A stretch of 64,000 nucleotides of DNA from Sciurus carolinensis (Eukaryota; Chordata; Mammalia; Rodentia; Sciuridae), in the NCBI RefSeq assembly GCF_902686445.1, contig NC_062232.1, forward strand, positions 18,892,897 to 18,956,896. The letters are read 5' to 3'. Under the pieces are notes generated by a model. It did no database searches and was not told the DNA's origin. It saw only the letters and a list, made by a program, of their open reading frames with translations. This document shows positions 36,365 to 48,057 of the stretch, one piece after another. A program made the position numbers and the translations under genes. The first letter of the stretch is position 1; every line of letters begins with the position of its first letter.

Positions 36365-36935
36365 AGAAAACCATATCTATAATGGTATAGAAAACATTCT
36401 GAAGGTTCCTCAAAAAAATAAAAATAGATCTATCATATGATCCAGCAATTCCTGTATGTCAAATACAGAGCTGCACTCCTATGTTCATTGCAGCACTATT
36501 CACAGTACCAAGAAATGGAAACAAACCTGTGTCCCTTAGCTGTTGAGTGGACAAAGAAAATGTGGTACATATGCACAATGGAATAGTGTTCAGTCATAAA
36601 GAAGAGAGAAGTCCTGCCATTTACAGAAATATGGATGGGACTAGAGATCCTTACACTAAATGAAATAAGTCAGGCACAGAATGACAATAAGTTCATAACA
36701 GTTGAGAGTATTATGGTGATTGGCAGAGGCCAGGGAGAATGGAGGAAAGGGAGAGATGGAGAAAAATTGATCAATGGGAATGGGTACTAAGTTACATTTA
36801 GATAGGAGAAAGAAGTTCTGGGGTATTATTAGATAGCATGGTGACTACAGGTATCAGATCTGTATTGTACATTTCAAAAAGGTAGAAGAAAGGATTTGGA
36901 AAGTTTTCAAATTAACAAATGATTAAAAGAAAAAA

Positions 36936-38174
36936 GAAGAAACCAATTGCTAATGAAGGAACAGTTAGTGAAATACCACAATGCTGGTAATGTAAAATGA
37001 TACAAGCTTTCTGGAAATGATGTTTAAGTATTCATCAAGATCTTAAATATATTTATATTCTTTGACCAGATAATTATTCTTCTAGAGTTTTATGCCACAG
37101 AAAATATTTTAAATGTGGATAACATTTGTGCCCAAAGGTTTTTATTATCTACAATTTTTTAAAATTTCATGGAAAAATTCTATATATTTAGTAATAGAAT
37201 TCTACCTTTAAAACCTAGACTATATCCAAGGGATAGACTACTATTTCATGTGACCTGGTCCCTATTGTGAGAAGTCATGGATGCAGGCCTAAATATATTT
37301 TCTATTGGTTCTATTTATCTGGAGAATCTTAATTAATGCACTGACTTAAAATCATCCCTATCTTTGGATTATAAATTATGTCAGTCAAAAAGGGGGATTG
37401 CAGATATATCAAGCAACTGCCATTAAAATCAGGAAGTATCTTAGAAACAAGTTTTACCCATCTCAACAGATTCAAAACCCCCCATCTGAATTGATCCACT
37501 TGAATCCAGCTTGAGATCAGTTGCAAATGAAGATTTTTTTAAAAAAGCATCTTCCTAATACAGTGCTAGAAACTCCAACATAGAAATAGGCAGACAAAAG
37601 GAACTCGTGGGTTAAAGACCACAGCGTCATTAAGACACACCATCCCCACTTGATAATAGGCAGCTCATACTGGCCTGCTAGGCATAATTCTCAAACCTAT
37701 CACTGGGCTTAATTCTCTGTCAAGAAAGAAAGTACCTAGAAATACTGTCAGTATCTTTCTACCTCAGTGAGGCTGATAAATGAAGAGCAACATATAAGTC
37801 ATTTCTCTCCTTTGTTACTATCATAATCATATATATCTCCAACCAAAACATAGGCCTTCATATAAATGAATTAATTTGGGAAAGTAATAGGAATTAAAAG
37901 GTTTAAGAGAAGAAATTGAAGTGAATTTACCATGTGCAACTGGCTTACCTAACAGAAACTATGGCCCCAAGAGGAACAGATTTACCACCCCTGAATTTAT
38001 CAAGTATTTGTCAGCAGTACCCATCTCTAGTTACCCAAGGAATTTGTTTTTGATTTGATACTTTATTAAAGATAATATAAGCCCTCATTTCATAGGTCAA
38101 GGAGAATTCTGAAAGTTGCTAAGTATATCATTTGCAATTTATGCTCAGAAACCATGGAAATAAAAATGGGATAG
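36936..38174. other. Non-coding AT-rich stretch
   Basis: No gene and no repeat I can name. Confidence 0.45.
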
Positions 38175-38551
38175 TGTTATGGAGAGAATCATGTCTACCA
38201 AAATTCATATGTTGAACTTTTAACCCCCAATGTGACTGTATTTGGAAATATAGACTTTGAGGAGGTATTAAAATTAAATAAGGTCATCAAGCATGACTGT
38301 AATCCAAAAGGACTGATGTCCTTATAAGAGGAAGAGATTGAAGGTGCACACAGAGATAAAACATCATGCAAAGACACAGAGAGAAAATGGCCATCTGCAA
38401 GCCAAGGATAAAAGCCTCGGGGGAAACTAACCATGCTGGCACCTTGGTCTTGGACTTTCAGTCTCCAGAACTGTAAGAAAATAAATTTCTGTTGTTTATG
38501 CCACCCAGTCTGTGGTATTTTGTTATGGAAGGCCTAGTAGAAGAGTTTATA
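38175..38551 (+). mobile_element. MLT1-type MaLR LTR
   Basis: The order 'tgttatggagagaatcatgt', 'ccaatgtgactgtatttgga', 'gtccttataagaggaagaga', 'gactttcagtctccagaact', 'gtaagaaaataaatttctgt' and 'gccacccagtctgtggtatt' matches MLT1 on the + strand. The polyadenylation signal is retained. Confidence 0.75.
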
Positions 38552-39289
38552 AAATCCTGAGGCTTATCCATTTATCACCTAATGAGTATTAGACATCCAC
38601 ACTGACAGGCAAACCACGTTGTTATTCTGAGTCTCCAGGAATTATTGTGAGTTCAATGTATCTCACTTTTCCCCAGTGAAGTTTCTTAATTAAATAGCCC
38701 CAGATCCCTCTGGAAAATGCCAGAAATCAAATTTATAGTTATAACATTGTGGCTCAATCTCTGTTCAACAAAAAAGATTTCTGATTATTCAAATCAGGAA
38801 CAATATTATAGAACTATCATTAATAGATTTCAGCCATAAAGGCACTATTATCAATTAGCCACCTCCATAGATCCTTGTGGTTCAAGCTGTTCTGACGATT
38901 ATTTGCATTTGCTGCCTATTATGGTAACCACTCCCACTGGCCTCTAGTGACTAAGTGCCATTACTCAGCTTCTGCCTCAACCATCCCATTTCAATGGTTA
39001 TAGTTCCCCTCTGTCCCCTGTCAACAGAAAGCCGTTCTTTTTAAGGATGCTGCTTCCACCTTTACCAAATTATTATTTATTGCCCTGGTATTGTTGTTTC
39101 TCCTTTTGGATGTCATTATTGCTATTCACCAAAAAATTGAATCACACTAAAGATTTTCTGAGTTCAGTCATTTTATTAAACACTTTAGGGATTGCAAGAG
39201 GGATCTCAGGGCTGCTACATAGTCTTCCACTGTTTTCTCCTCCTTCTCATTACATGCCAAATACTTTCCAAGAACCTATAGTTTCTTAA
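38552..39289. other. Non-coding stretch
   Basis: No gene. The 80-codon frame at 39047-39289 has no recognisable domain. Confidence 0.4.
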
Positions 39290-39870
39290 AAATTAGATAA
39301 CTTAGACAAAAGAGACAAATTCCTAGAAAGACAAACTACAGATGACTCAAAGATAAATAGAAATCTGAATAACAATATAATATGTAAAGAGATTGAATTT
39401 GTAAGTAAATTATTAGCTAAATTCCACACAAAGACTTGAACACAAATTTTCATATAAGCATTATTTATAATAGCCAAAAAGTGAAAACAACCCAAGGGTC
39501 CATGGGCTGAAAAATGTAATATATTCACACAATGACATATAATTCAACAATAAACAGGAATACAATGCTGGCATATGCTATAACATAGATGAACCTTGAA
39601 AACATGCTAAATGAAAGAAGCTACTCACAAAATACCATATATTGTATGGTTTCATTTATATAAAATATCTATAATAGTTAAATCTATAGAGTGTTTGTCT
39701 AGGGCTAGAAGAATTTGGGGGGAATGCAGACCAGCTGTTAAGAGGGTGAGGGTTTTACCTGAAAATATAAAAGTGTTCTAGAGTTAATTCTAGTAATGGT
39801 TTTACAAGTATGTATGTATACAAATTATACATGCTAATGAAACTGACAGTTAAAAGAAATACTAAATTTA
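39290..39870 (+). repeat. Ancient L1 fragment
   Basis: A decayed L1 ORF2 block ('gacaaattcctagaaagaca') is joined to the ORF2 C-terminus and 3'UTR ('ttataatagccaaaaagtg', 'gatgaaccttgaaaacatg'). A large internal part is missing. Confidence 0.55.
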
Positions 39871-40760
39871 TGTAAAACACAGACTTGACATGAATATTAT
39901 TTTAAAAAATTAATCAGGCTTGAGAAAGACTTAACTTGAGAAATATCAGACACCTTTCAATATCAGACACATAGGAACATAGCAACTGAAACATAACCTA
40001 CATTTTGATTTTAAAAAATGTATTATTCAAGTTATATAACTTCATTGTATATTAAATAAGTGATATAGATAAGTAAAAAGCATTTTTTAAAAAAAAAATT
40101 ATACATAATAACATCACCCAGAGATAACACTGTTATCATTTTATTACTTTTTTTATGGTGGTATATACATGTAAGCACATGGGATAACATCATACCCAGA
40201 GATTTGTGAGTTATACCTCTAGTCACAATTATATAAATAATAGTTTTCATATTAATAAATATATAGCTTTATCATTAATCTTTTAAATATTTATAATTTT
40301 ATGTATCATTAAAATATTTTTTAAAAAAGAAGATAAAAATCACAAATATGGTAGCATTTTAAATCAAAAGTAAACATTATGTATAAATGCATGCAATAAA
40401 CTTGAAAAGTAGGATGATATAGGCAATGTACTAAGAAATATTATCACAAAAAATCATTTGAAAAAGAAACAAAACCCAGAGACATCTAACTGCAAAAGAA
40501 ACTAATTTGGTAGTTGTAAGTTTACATACACACAAATCCTATCAGTCACTGGTATTTTATGCGTTTTACCAAACTTACAAGAAACTTATATTCCATCTTA
40601 CAAGAAATGTTGCAGATATCAGGGAATAAGGGAAACTCTCCATCTAATTCTGTGAAAATAAAATGACCTTAACAATAACATCAAATGATAATAGAGGAAA
40701 CAAAAATATATAGCTACTCTTCTTTTATCACTAATCTTAATTGCAACATACTATTCATTT
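39871..40760. other. Very AT-rich stretch, probably ancient L1 3'UTR
   Basis: 'aacatcacccagagataaca' and 'catttttt' blocks resemble the far 3'UTR of old L1 copies. No gene. This may belong with the ancient L1 at 48058-49320, which would make it the left part of the older L1's target. Confidence 0.35.
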
Positions 40761-42881
40761 TATACACATCTCTTTTGTTTGTACTTTTTTGTCACTTCTT
40801 TTATTATTTTTTATTTCACTTTTAATTTTTTACAGACTGCATTTTGATTTATTGTACACAAATGGGGTACATCATTTTTCTATGCTTGTACACGATGTAG
40901 ATTCATACCATTCGTATAATCATACGTGTACTTAGGGTAACGATGTCTGTCTCATTCCACCATTTTTCATACCCCTCTCTCTCTCATTTCCTTCTACATA
41001 ATCTAAAGTTCCTCTACTCTTCTCTCACTCCCCACCACCTATACCCATTATATATCATTCTCCACTTATCAGGGAAAACATTCAGCCTTTGGTTTTTGGG
41101 GATTGGCTGATTTCACTTAGCATGATATTCTCCAATTTCATCCATTTGTTTGCAAATGCCATAATATTATTCTTCTTTAGGGCTGAATAGTATTCATTGT
41201 ATATATGGAACAGATGCATCCATTCATCTGTTGAAGGGCATCTAGGTTAGTTCCACAATCTAGCTATTGTGAACTGAGTTGCTATAAACATTGATGTGAC
41301 TGTTACTGTAGTTTGCTGATTTTAAGTCCTTTGGGTATAAACCAAGGAGTGGGATAACTGGGTCAAAAGGTAGGGGTCCATTCCAAGTTTTCTTAGGATT
41401 CTCCATACTGCTTTCCAGAGGGGCTGCACCAATTTGCAACTCCATCACCAATGTAAAAGTGTGCCTTTTTCCCCACATCCACACCAACATCTATTATTGT
41501 TTGTGTTCTTGATAATAGCCATTCTAATTGGAGTAAGATGAAATCTTAAGAGTTGTTTTAATTTGTATTTCTCTAATTACTAAAGATGTTGAATATTTTT
41601 AATATATTTATTAATTGCCTGTGTGTCTTCTATAAAGTGTCCAGTTTCTTGGCCCATTTATTGATTGGGTTCTTTGTAATTTTGGTGTAAAGCTTTGTAA
41701 GTTCCTTATAAATTTTGGAGATAAGTGCTCTATCTGAAGTACATGGGGAAAAGATTTTCTCCCACTCTGTAGGCTCCCTCTTCACAATCTTGATTGTATC
41801 CTTTGCTCAGAAAAAGCTTTTAGTTTGAGTCCATCCCATTTGTTGATTCTTGCTTTTATTTCTTGTGCTTTGGGAGTCTTGTTGAGGAAGTCTGATCCTA
41901 AGCCAACATGATGAAAATTCAGGCCTACTTTGTCTTCTATTAGGTGCAGGGTCTCTGGTCTAATTCCTAAGTCTTTGATCCATTTTGAGTTGAGTTTTGT
42001 GCAGGGTGAGAGACAGGGGTTTAGTTTCATTCTGTTGCATATGGATTTCCTGTTTTCCCAGCACCATTTGTGGAACAGGCTCTTTTCTCCATTGTATATT
42101 TTTGGCTACTTTATCCAGTATGAGGTGACTGTATTTATGTGGTTTTGTCTCTGTGTTTCTATTCTGTACCATTGGTCTTGCCTGTCTATTTTGGTGCCAA
42201 TACCATGCTATTTTTATTACTATTGCTCTATAGTAGAGTTTAATGTCTGGTATTGTGATACCTCCTGTTCCACTTTTTCTACCCAGGATTGTTTTAGCTA
42301 TTCAAGGTCTCTTGTTCTTCCAGATGAAGTTCATGATTGATTTCTCTATTTCTATGAGGAATATCATTGGGATTTTTTTTTTCCTAAACATATTGTTTAA
42401 TTCATTCACCTGTATTTTTTCATAGCAAGACTTTCACAATGAAGGAAGCAATATGTTGATTTATAGTCTTCATACATCTATGTTCCCTACCTTGTAGCAG
42501 CCCCTAACATATAATTCACAGAGGGCAAGAAACAGTCACAGGCCACAAATAGTGCACTGACTACATGCTGAATGCCTCTAAAATAGAGGTGTATTTGAAT
42601 AAACTCAGGCTTTTGATTTCAGGGGGAAAAAACATAAAAACAAAATAATAACAATAATTTTGGAAGTGTTTTCAATACGTTAAAGTGAATAAGGGATAGA
42701 TTTACTCTCTATGGTTTCAAAGAGAGGAACGAAAGAAAGAAGGAGAATAAAAGAAGATAGTAGTATTTAAAGATCTTAAGGATAATAAAATATGCCACAA
42801 AGAGAAACTTTTTACTATCCTTATTCCTCAACAGAAACATTCAAAATAGGGTAAAGAAGCAATTGAATTGGGAAGTTAAGT

Positions 42882-43217
42882 TGTGGGGGACAGATTCCCC
42901 ATATGGCCTTGGCCATATCCCTTCCCACTTGTAATTTTCACAATATGCCAAGAGAAGGAGGAAATGTCTGGGACAACCCAGGCTATGTCTTCATCTCTCT
43001 GAGAATAGAATGTTCTGTGATGCTCGAGGCTCGGCCATCCCAGTTGTGTCCAAGGTACATAAACTCAGGGGTTCTTCAGCTGCTTCCCAGAGCAGTTTTC
43101 CTGAGCCTTGGGGGAATGACTTGCCCTGGATCCTAGGCTTCTGTTTATTCTTTCTGTCTTTCTGTAAGAAATAAATCTGCTTTGCTTGATTTATTGTGAG
43201 TGTTCTGTGTCCCCAGA
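42882..43217 (+). mobile_element. LTR-like element within the retrocopy
   Basis: The start 'tgtgggggacagattccc' and the end 'tgtgtccccaga' form an imperfect inverted repeat. A TATA-like 'acataaa' lies near 43058 and AATAAA at 43170-43175, as in an ERV LTR of about 335 bp on the + strand. No flanking target duplication is visible. It is either part of the copied RNA (antisense) or a later insertion with decayed ends. Confidence 0.45.
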
Positions 43218-43466
43218 CTCCTAAAAGCAGTAGAAATATTGGGATATCTTCTTTTCAGCACGGCTGTCCTTTGGGGTTGGAACTTCTGCAGCAGCTGGGT
43301 CTCCTCTAAGGTTCTGCCACATTTATAAACCTTTCCAAGAGTGGTGACTTCCAATTCTAAGTCTTAAACATTCTCATTTGTCTTTTCAAACATTTTTTTA
43401 AAAGTTTTTTTCTTTCTCTTTCCAACAAATTTATTGCTGAACGTTTGTAGAATTCTGACTCTATCA

Positions 43467-43822
43467 TTCCACAGCTACTATGATAATATCTGCCAGCTGT
43501 GTATGGATCTTCATTTATTCTCTGGGAGTGTATCTGTGAGCTATGGTGACAGTTGCATCACCTCCTGGCCATTCATGCTCTCCATCAGCGTGAAAAAGTA
43601 TGGCAATGGACATGCCTACATTCTTGGATCATCCAGCCACAACCACATTTTCCCCAAATGTTTCAATTCCTGTTCTTTTAATTATTTCCCAAATAGCACT
43701 GGCAGTGGCAGGTATGAGAGAATGCTGATCAAGGCACAGTCTTACAATATTGATGATATGAAATCCATCCACATCTTTTTCTGGGGCAATTCCATTGCAT
43801 ATTGTTCATTCATCCATGTGGT
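43467..43822 (-). pseudogene. MTHFD2L: MTHFD2L processed pseudogene fragment
   Basis: The - strand translates over about 118 codons to the middle of a mitochondrial methylenetetrahydrofolate dehydrogenase/cyclohydrolase: 'ICNGIAPEKDVDGFHIINI', 'CLDQHSLIPATASAIWEII', 'KRTGIETFGENVVVAG', 'PGGDATVTIAHRYTP', 'THTQLADIIIVA'-like end. The APEKD and SLIPATASA details fit MTHFD2L better than its paralogue MTHFD2, from memory of both. Three stops (two TGA at arginine codons, one TAA at a glutamine codon) are simple C-to-T changes. There are no introns. Similarity begins abruptly at the LTR junction (43822/43823), at a plausible exon start, and ends near 43467. The enzyme's N-terminus and C-terminus are absent, so the product would be inactive. 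Confidence 0.85.
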
Positions 43823-43945
43823 GGTTTCAGAGGTCTTAGTCCATAGAAAGCAGGCTCCATTCCATTGGGATCGAGGTGAGGCTGAACCTCATGGCAGAGG
43901 AGTATGGCAGAGGGAAGCAGCTTACATGGTGATCAGAAGCAGAGC
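43823..43945 (-). mobile_element. MaLR LTR segment serving as first exon of the retrocopied RNA
   Basis: On the - strand this aligns with the MaLR LTR at 27378-27500, both 123 nt long. It starts in the CT-rich region about 33 nt after the start of the TATA box seen in the intact LTR, and ends 'ctctgaaac(c)', exactly where intact copies have a gtgagc donor. The bases before the TATA box and after the donor are absent. This is what one expects from transcription start and splicing rather than from random truncation. Confidence 0.85.
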
Positions 43946-46529
43946 TCATTGGGATTTTAATTGGAATTGCATTGAATCTGTATAGCATTTTTGGTAGAAT
44001 GGCCATTTTGACAATATTAATTCTGCCTATCCAGGAACATGGGAGATCTTTCCATCTTTGAAGGTTTTCCTCAATTTCTTCCTTTAATGTTCTGTAGTTT
44101 TCATTGAAGAGGTCTTTCACCTCTTTTGTTAGATTAATTCCCAAGTATTTTTTTTTTTGAGACTACTGTGAATGGAGTGGTTTTCCTAATTTCTCTTTCA
44201 GAGGATTCATCACTTGTGGATAAAAATGCATTAGAGTTACGTGTATTGATTTTATATTCTGCTACTTTGCTGAATTCATTTATTAGTTCTAGAAGTTTTC
44301 TAGTGGAGTTTTTTGGATCTTCTAAATATAGGATCATGTCATCAGCAAATAGTGACAGCTTTAGTTCTTCTATTCCTATTTGTATCCCTTTAATTTCTTT
44401 GGTCTGCCTAATTGCTGTGGCAAGTGTTTCAAGGACAATGTTGAAGAGAAGCAGTGAAAGAGGGCATCCCTGTCTTGTTCCAGTTTTTAGAGGGAATGCT
44501 TTCAGTTTTTCTCCATTAAAAATGATGTTGGCTGTGGGCTTAGTGTAGATAGTCTTTAAAATGTTGTGGTATGTTCCTACTATTCCTATTTTTTCTAGTG
44601 TTTTAAGCATGAAGGGGTGCTGTATTTTATCAAACAATTTCTCAGCATCTATTGAAATAATCATGTGATTCTTAACTTTAAGTCTGTTGATATGGTGAAT
44701 GACATTTATTGATTTCCGGATGTTGAACCAACCTTGCATCCCTGGGATAAGCCCCACTTGATCATGGTGCACTAGCTTTTTAATATATTTTTGTATGCAA
44801 TTTGCCAGTATTTTGTTAAGAATTTTTGCATCTATGTTCATCAGGGATATTGGTTTAAAGTTTTCTTTCCTTGATGTGTTTTTGTCTGATTTTGTTATCA
44901 GAGTGATACTAGCCTCATAGAATGAATTTGGAAGGGTTCTATCATTTTCTATTTCCTGGAATACTTTAAAGAAGAACTGATACCAATACTCCTCAAAGGT
45001 CTTGTAGAAATTGGCTGAGAATCCATCTGGTCCTGGGCTTTTCTTGGTTGGTAGGCTTTTGATGGCTTCTTCTATTTTGGTGCTTGAAATTGATCTGTTT
45101 AGATTGTGTACATCTTCCTGATTCAGTTTGGGAGGATCATATGTCTCTAAAAATTTGACAATGTCTTACATATTTTCTATTTTGTTGGAGTATAGATTTT
45201 TTCCAAGTAGCTTCCAATTATGTTATATATTTCAATGGTGTCTGTCGTGATCTTTCCTTTTTCATCACGAATTCTAGGAATTTGAGTTTTCTCTCTCCTT
45301 CTCTTCATTAGTGTGGCTAGGGGTTTATCAATTTTGTTTACTTTTTCAAACAACCAACCTTTTGTTTTGTCAATTTTTTGAATTGTTTCCCTTTTTTCAA
45401 TTTCATTGATTTCAGCTCTGATTTTAATTATCTCCTGTCTTCTACTATTTTTGGTGTTGATCTGTTCTTCTTTTCTAGGACTTTGATATGTAATCTTAGG
45501 TCATTTAGTTGTTGACTTTTTATTTTTTTAATGTATGAGCTCAATGCAATGAACTTTCCTCTTAGTGCTGCTTTCAGAGTGCCCAAAAGGTTTTGATATG
45601 TTGTGTCATTGTTCTCATTTACCTCTAAGAAGTTTTTTATTTCTTCCCTGATGTCTTCTGCTATCATTAAATCATTCAATAGCATATTATTTAGTCTCCA
45701 GGTGTATGAGTAGTTTTTGTTTGTTATTTTATCGTTCATTTCTAATTGCATTCCAATATGGTCTGATATGACTTCTTTGTGGCATAGTATATGGTCTATT
45801 TTGGAGAAGGATCGATGAGCTGCTGAGAAGAAGTATATTCACTCAATGATGGATGAAATACTCCATATATGTCCATTAAGTCTATATCATTGATTATATT
45901 ATTTAATTCTATAGTTTCTTTGTTCAGTTTTTGTTTGGAGGATCTATCCAGTGGTGAAAGTAGTGTGGTAAAGTCCCCCACTATTAATGTGTTTTGGTCT
46001 ATTTGATTCTTAAAATTAAAAGGGTTTGTTTGATATACATAGATGCTCCATTGTTTGGGGCATAAATATTTAAAATTGTTATATCTTGCTGTGTTATGCT
46101 TCCCTTAAGCAGTATGAAATGTGTTTCTTCATCCCTTCTGACTAACTTAGGTTTGAAGTCCACTTTATCTGATATGAGGATGGAGATCCCTGCTTTTTTA
46201 CTGGGTCCATGTGCATGGTATGTTTTTCCCCATCCTTTCACCTTTAGTATGTGAATGTCTTTTTCTATGAGATGAGTCTTTTGAAGACAGCATATTGTTG
46301 GGTCTTTCTTTTTAATCCAACCTGTCAAGTCTATGTCTTTTGATTATTGAGTTTAGGTCATTGACATTCAGGGTTATTATTGAGATATGATTTGTATTCC
46401 TGGTCATTTTGGCTTAATTTTGGTTTTTAACTTGACTTGGTTTCTCCTTTGACTGGCTTTTCCTTTAGGGTCATTTCTCCCTATGCTGACATGTATTGTT
46501 GTTTTTCACTTCCTCCTCATGAAATATTT

Positions 46530-47490
46530 TGCTGAGAAATTTCTGTAGGGCAGGCTTTCTATTTGCAAATTCTTTTAATTTTTATTTATTGTGGAAAGAT
46601 TTTATTTCATCATCAAATCTGAAGGTTAGTTTTTCTGGGTATAGGATACTTGGTTGGCATCCATGTTCTTTCAGAGCTTGAAATATACCGTTCCAGGCCC
46701 TTTTGCTTTTAGAGTCTGGGTTGAGAAATCTGCTGATATCCATATTGGTTTCCCCTTATATGTAATCTGACACTTTTCTATCACAGCCTTTAAAATCCTA
46801 TCTTTATCTTGTATGTGAGGTATTTTCATTATAATGTGTCTTGGTGTGGATCTGTTGTAATTCTGTGGACCTGGTGTTCTGTAAACCTCTTGTATTTGAT
46901 TTTCCATTTCATTTTTCAGGTTTGGGAAATTTTCTGATCTTATTTCATTGAACAGATTGTTCATGCCTTTGGTTTATATCTCTGTGCCTTCCTCAATCCC
47001 ATTAATTCTTAAATTTGGTCTTTTCATGACATTCCATAATTCTTGGAGGTTCTATTCATGACTTCTTAACATCTTCTCAGTTTGTTCAACTTTTTTTCAA
47101 GATTAAATATTTTGTCTGCATTGTCTGAGATTCTGTCTTCCACGAGATCTATTCTGTTGGTGATCTTTCTATTCGGTTTTTAATTTGGTTTATCATTTCT
47201 TTCATTTCAAGTATTTCTGTTTGGTTTTTTTTTTTCAGAATCTTTATCTCTTTCTTGAAGTGTCCTTTTGCTTCCTGCATTTGCTCTTGTAACTGTCTAC
47301 TGGAATGGTCATGCATTGCCTGCATTTGCCCTCTTATCTCTTCTTTTGCTTCATGGATCATTGTAAGTATGCAGATTCTAAACTCTTTTTCTGTCATTTC
47401 TACTGCCATGCTGTCATTGGATTCTATCACAATAGCATCTTGGTTTGTTAGGGACACTTTCTTCCCCTGTTTTTTCATATTGTTTCTATA
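46530..47490 (-). pseudogene. Decayed L1 ORF1 of the older element
   Basis: The N-terminus is readable at 47484 downward ('KKQGKKVSLTNQD', 'QMQAMHDHSSRQLQEQMQE', 'LKKKNQTEILEMKEMINQI') and the RRM/C-terminal part at 46671-46964 ('NFPNLKNEMENQIQE', 'STPRHIIMKIPHIQDKD'). It has only one copy of the EEMKEQMQAL-like block that is doubled in the young L1. It is broken by frameshifts. Confidence 0.88.
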
Positions 47491-48057
47491 TATTCCCCTA
47501 AAGCAATGAAGATCAGAGATACTGAAGTTCCCCCCTTGCAGACTTATTATGACCCTAAAGTTTTCCACTACCTCTCCTTTGAAAGGGAGATCAATACCAG
47601 TCACACCCAGTACAGAGAAAATGCAGCCCTGAAACAGATAGCCCCTATAAAGACTTTAAATTATTAAAATAAACAGGATCAGTTCAATTACTATTTACAA
47701 TATTTCTAGTTGTGAACAAGAGGATGGGGAAGGGTGTAGGATGTAAGTGAGTAAATAGAGGTACCTGTCAAAGGGCCTCCAGTCTCCTGTAGGTGTCTCA
47801 GGAAGGGAGTTGCCCTTCCAATGATGATGGCCACGCCCTCAGGAATAATTCAAAATATCTGCACCAGCCTCCAAATAAGCTGGGGAGCCTCAGAGAGGGT
47901 GCACTGAGTCAGCACGGAGGCAGGCACAGTGTCCCTCAGCAGTAGTGGGGCAGACAGTCAGGCTCAGCTGTAGGCCTCCATCCTCAGTGTAGGGGGACAC
48001 ACAGGCTCAGCAGTGGTCTCTGACCTACATGTGTGTGCTGGGATGGGCTCAGCAATC
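47491..48057 (-). promoter_or_regulatory. 5'UTR of the older L1, non-monomer type
   Basis: The roughly 570 bp between the ORF1 start and the right target duplication show no 459-bp period and no CAAGATGGCG motif. They contain several 'ggctcag' and 'cagcag' stretches of moderate GC. This 5'UTR therefore differs in kind from the one at 29119-30511. Confidence 0.75.

Larger units (their letters stand above)
27045..36935 (+). repeat. Ancient L1 that hosts the young L1
   Basis: The start resembles an old L1 5'UTR ('aaccaagatggcagctgag' at about 27053). The ORF1 C-terminal region lies at about 28000-28260, and the start of the ORF2 endonuclease region at 28990-29103. Directly after the young L1 the same ORF2 continues from 35692, and the ORF2 C-terminus and 3'UTR run to about 36935. 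It is interrupted by a MaLR LTR (27146-27583), a B1-ID SINE (28786-28976), the young L1 (29119-35676) and an ID SINE (36262-36364). All frames are decayed, and much of ORF1/ORF2 may be missing. Confidence 0.6.
42377..43945 (-). mobile_element. Retrocopy of an LTR-MTHFD2L chimeric transcript
   Basis: A 13-bp duplication (tcattgggatttt) lies at 42364-42376 and 43946-43958. On the - strand the target reads aatt/aaaatccc, a good L1 endonuclease site. The copy ends in a short A run (T run on + to 42382) with an ATTAAA signal (complement at 42396-42401) about 14-19 nt before it. Content, 5' to 3': MaLR LTR exon (43945-43823), MTHFD2L exons (43822-about 43467), then about 1.08 kb of sequence that does not look like the normal MTHFD2L 3' end, including an LTR in the opposite direction. 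No intron lies within the MTHFD2L part. These are hallmarks of L1-mediated copying of a processed, polyadenylated RNA. Confidence 0.85.
41060..46390 (-). pseudogene. Decayed L1 ORF2 of the older element
   Basis: Endonuclease pieces lie at 45796-46328 ('CCLQKTHLIE', '[15 protein letters not shown]', where the family has GDFN). RT pieces lie at 44134-44841, including FADD ('[13 protein letters not shown]'). C-terminal pieces lie at 41260-42172 ('[18 protein letters not shown]', 'NSKWIKDLGIRPETLHL'). The gene is split by the retrocopy at 42377-43945 and has many stops and frameshifts. It cannot encode a functional protein. Confidence 0.9.
40775..48057 (-). mobile_element. Older full-length L1 on the - strand
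   Basis: From high to low coordinates it has a 5'UTR (48057-47491), ORF1 remnant, ORF2 remnant, 3'UTR (to about 40835) and an A-rich tail (T-rich on +, to 40775). The 14-bp duplication tatacacatctctt occurs at 40761-40774 and 48058-48071. Without the 1.58-kb retrocopy (including one TSD copy) it would be about 5.7 kb. Both ORFs are broken by many stops and shifts, so it is much older than the copy at 29119-35676, but its protein fragments are clearly of the same lineage. Confidence 0.94.

Noticed and set aside
42882..43217. LTR as a simple later solo insertion into the retrocopy
   Set aside because: Not fully rejected, but no matching flanking duplication was found, so I could not separate this from the LTR being part of the copied RNA.
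43434..43985. 183-codon + frame at the retrocopy
   Set aside because: It is the shadow of the MTHFD2L pseudogene on the other strand and of the antisense LTR exon; the protein makes no sense as read.
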